Below, one piece after another: positions 6,529-7,678 of a DNA stretch of 7,678 nt. Positions within the stretch are counted from its first letter, which is position 1, and each line of letters opens with the position of its first letter. Source of the DNA: Bacteroidia bacterium. GTDB lineage: Bacteria; Bacteroidota; Bacteroidia; B-17B0; Aurantibacillaceae. The stretch is from assembly GCA_014379485.1 (NCBI GenBank), contig JACMLS010001036.1, forward strand, positions 1 through 7,678, read 5' to 3'. A program made the position numbers and the translations under genes. The notes under the pieces were generated by a model. The model had not been told where the DNA came from and ran no database searches. It was given only the letters and a program-made list of their open reading frames with translations.

Positions 6529-7602
6529 ATGTCAGTTACAAAAAAAGATATACGCGGTTTTTCTGTTCTTGAACTTGAAAATTATTTTAAGGAAAAAGGA
6601 GAGAAAGCTTTTCGCGCCAAACAGGTGTACCAGTGGCTGTGGCAAAAACGCGCCACTACTTTTGATGAGATGAGCAACCTGAGCAAAGAGCTGCGCGAAT
6701 TTTTACAGGAGAATTTTTCTATCAACGCTGTGAGCATTTCTGAAATGCAGATCAGCAAAGATAAAACCATTAAATGCGCAATGAAACTGCATGATAATTA
6801 TGTTGTGGAAAGCGTTTTGATACCGCAGGATAAAAGAATGACAGCCTGCATCTCAAGCCAGGTTGGCTGCAGTTTAACCTGTAAGTTTTGTGCTACGGGC
6901 AAATTAAAACGCATGCGCAATTTAAATGCAGACGAGATCTTTGACCAGGTGGTTTTGGTAAGAGACGCGGCAAAAGAAAAATACGGTGCAAGCCTGAGTA
7001 ACATAGTTTATATGGGAATGGGTGAACCCCTTTTAAACTATACCGAAGTTATGCGGTCTATAGAAAAGATCACATCGCAAACAGGCTTAGGCATGTCTGC
7101 AAAAAAAATTACTGTGAGTACTGCAGGAGTTGCAAAAATGATTGTAAAAATGGGAGAAGACCAGGTAAAATTTAACCTTGCTCTTTCGCTGCACGCCTGC
7201 AACGATGAAAAACGAAACCAGATAATGCCCATTAACGAAACCAATAGTTTAGACAACCTTGCAGATGCTCTTAACTTTTTTTATGATAAAACCGGCACAC
7301 GGGTTACGTTTGAATATATTGCCTTTAAAGATTTTAATGACAGTTTAAAAGATGCCAAAGAGTTGCTCGATTTTTCGCGAAGGGTGAAAAGCAAAATAAA
7401 TATTATTGAGTACAATCCTATTGACGATGGAGAGTACCAGCAAACAAGCCCCGAAAGACTGGATGCTTTTACGCAATTTCTCCTTAAAAACGGCGTTATT
7501 GTTAATTTAAGAAGAAGCCGCGGAAAAGACATTGACGCTGCCTGTGGCCAGCTCGCCAACAAAAACAAACTGGCAGATGAGTTATCAATCCCAAAAAAAT
7601 GA
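6529..7602 (+). CDS. rlmN: RlmN, dual-specificity 23S rRNA/tRNA m2A methyltransferase
   Basis: This 357-residue radical-SAM enzyme methylates C2 of A2503 in 23S rRNA and of A37 in some tRNAs, in the cytoplasm. The N-terminal RNA-binding domain has AFRAKQVYQWLWQK (27-40). The [4Fe-4S] cluster motif CSLTCKFC gives Cys114, Cys118 and Cys121. The family's MGMGEPLLN is at 162-170, TVSTAG at 195-200 and LALSLHA at 217-223. The methyl-carrying cysteine is Cys339 in RGKDIDAACGQL. Length and all catalytic residues are normal, so it should be active. The start is ATG 6529, where family sequence begins and just after a promoter. An in-frame ATG at 6439 adds 30 residues unlike RlmN and would lie upstream of that promoter. 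Cfr, the related resistance enzyme acting on C8, is less likely because the N-terminal domain and the GKDIDAACGQL tail are RlmN-like. Confidence 0.97.
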   Translation: MSVTKKDIRGFSVLELENYFKEKGEKAFRAKQVYQWLWQKRATTFDEMSNLSKELREFLQENFSINAVSISEMQISKDKTIKCAMKLHDNYVVESVLIPQDKRMTACISSQVGCSLTCKFCATGKLKRMRNLNADEIFDQVVLVRDAAKEKYGASLSNIVYMGMGEPLLNYTEVMRSIEKITSQTGLGMSAKKITVSTAGVAKMIVKMGEDQVKFNLALSLHACNDEKRNQIMPINETNSLDNLADALNFFYDKTGTRVTFEYIAFKDFNDSLKDAKELLDFSRRVKSKINIIEYNPIDDGEYQQTSPERLDAFTQFLLKNGVIVNLRRSRGKDIDAACGQLANKNKLADELSIPKK

Positions 7603-7620
7603 TTAATTTTAAGTAATGAA

Positions 7621-7661
7621 TCAGGTTTTAAAAATTGCTTTTCAATTTACCTGAACTTTTT
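7621..7661 (+). terminator. Probable intrinsic terminator after rlmN
   Basis: An outer stem TCAGGT/ACCTGA (7621-7626 with 7649-7654) and an inner stem AAATTG/CAATTT (7632-7637 with 7643-7648) enclose a CTTTT loop, with a one-sided bulge at 7627-7631. Five T follow at 7657-7661. The structure begins 19 bases after the rlmN stop. It is AT-rich and bulged, so efficiency is uncertain. Nothing else is seen from 7603 to the window end. Confidence 0.45.
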
Positions 7662-7678
7662 AAAATTCTTATTCTCAA

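Noticed and set aside
6582..7568. Minus-strand open frames opposite rlmN
   Set aside because: rlmN is certain on the plus strand; these frames show no motifs.
7616..7654. 12-codon open frame after rlmN
   Set aside because: It is too short to support and coincides with the probable terminator hairpin.

Overview
The window looks like chromosome of a low-GC member of the Bacteroidota; I cannot place it below phylum. Three things point there. Two upstream regions carry a perfect TAnnTTTG -7 box, the phylum's unusual housekeeping promoter. Leaders are A-rich with weak or no Shine-Dalgarno sequence. The gene families are also typical: an ECF sigma factor paired with an FDxLFREKL-type membrane protein, a Bacteroidota-style SPOR domain, and a Qnr/McbG-like pentapeptide protein.

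Left part (1-2037, plus strand, by eye the most AT-rich). A small hypothetical protein faintly resembles the Imm43/DUF1629 immunity family. It is followed after 22 bp by a 190-residue pentapeptide-repeat protein, and then by an unrecognised secreted protein whose 3' end overlaps the next, convergent gene by 10 bp.

Middle (2028-4584, minus strand). This is a two-gene signalling operon with a recognisable promoter: an ECF sigma factor whose stop overlaps by 8 bp the start of a 648-residue protein. In one chain that protein appears to hold a cytoplasmic sigma-partner segment, an inner-membrane helix, a periplasmic SPOR (peptidoglycan-binding) domain, a long repetitive Asn/Lys/Ser linker and a C-terminal outer-membrane beta-barrel ending in Phe. 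If it stays uncleaved, it physically links the outer membrane, the cell wall and a transcription factor. This is the most interesting object in the window.

Next block (4657-6259, minus strand). A cog0402-type amidohydrolase/deaminase gene is broken by a single missing base near 5670. It is followed closely by a small integral membrane protein.

Right part (6296-7678). A divergent intergenic region carries heptamer repeats, an 18-bp perfect palindrome and inverted GATATAAGA arms. Then comes rlmN (23S rRNA/tRNA m2A methyltransferase) with its own promoter, and a probable terminator. No RNA genes, CRISPR arrays, transposases or complete mobile elements are visible.
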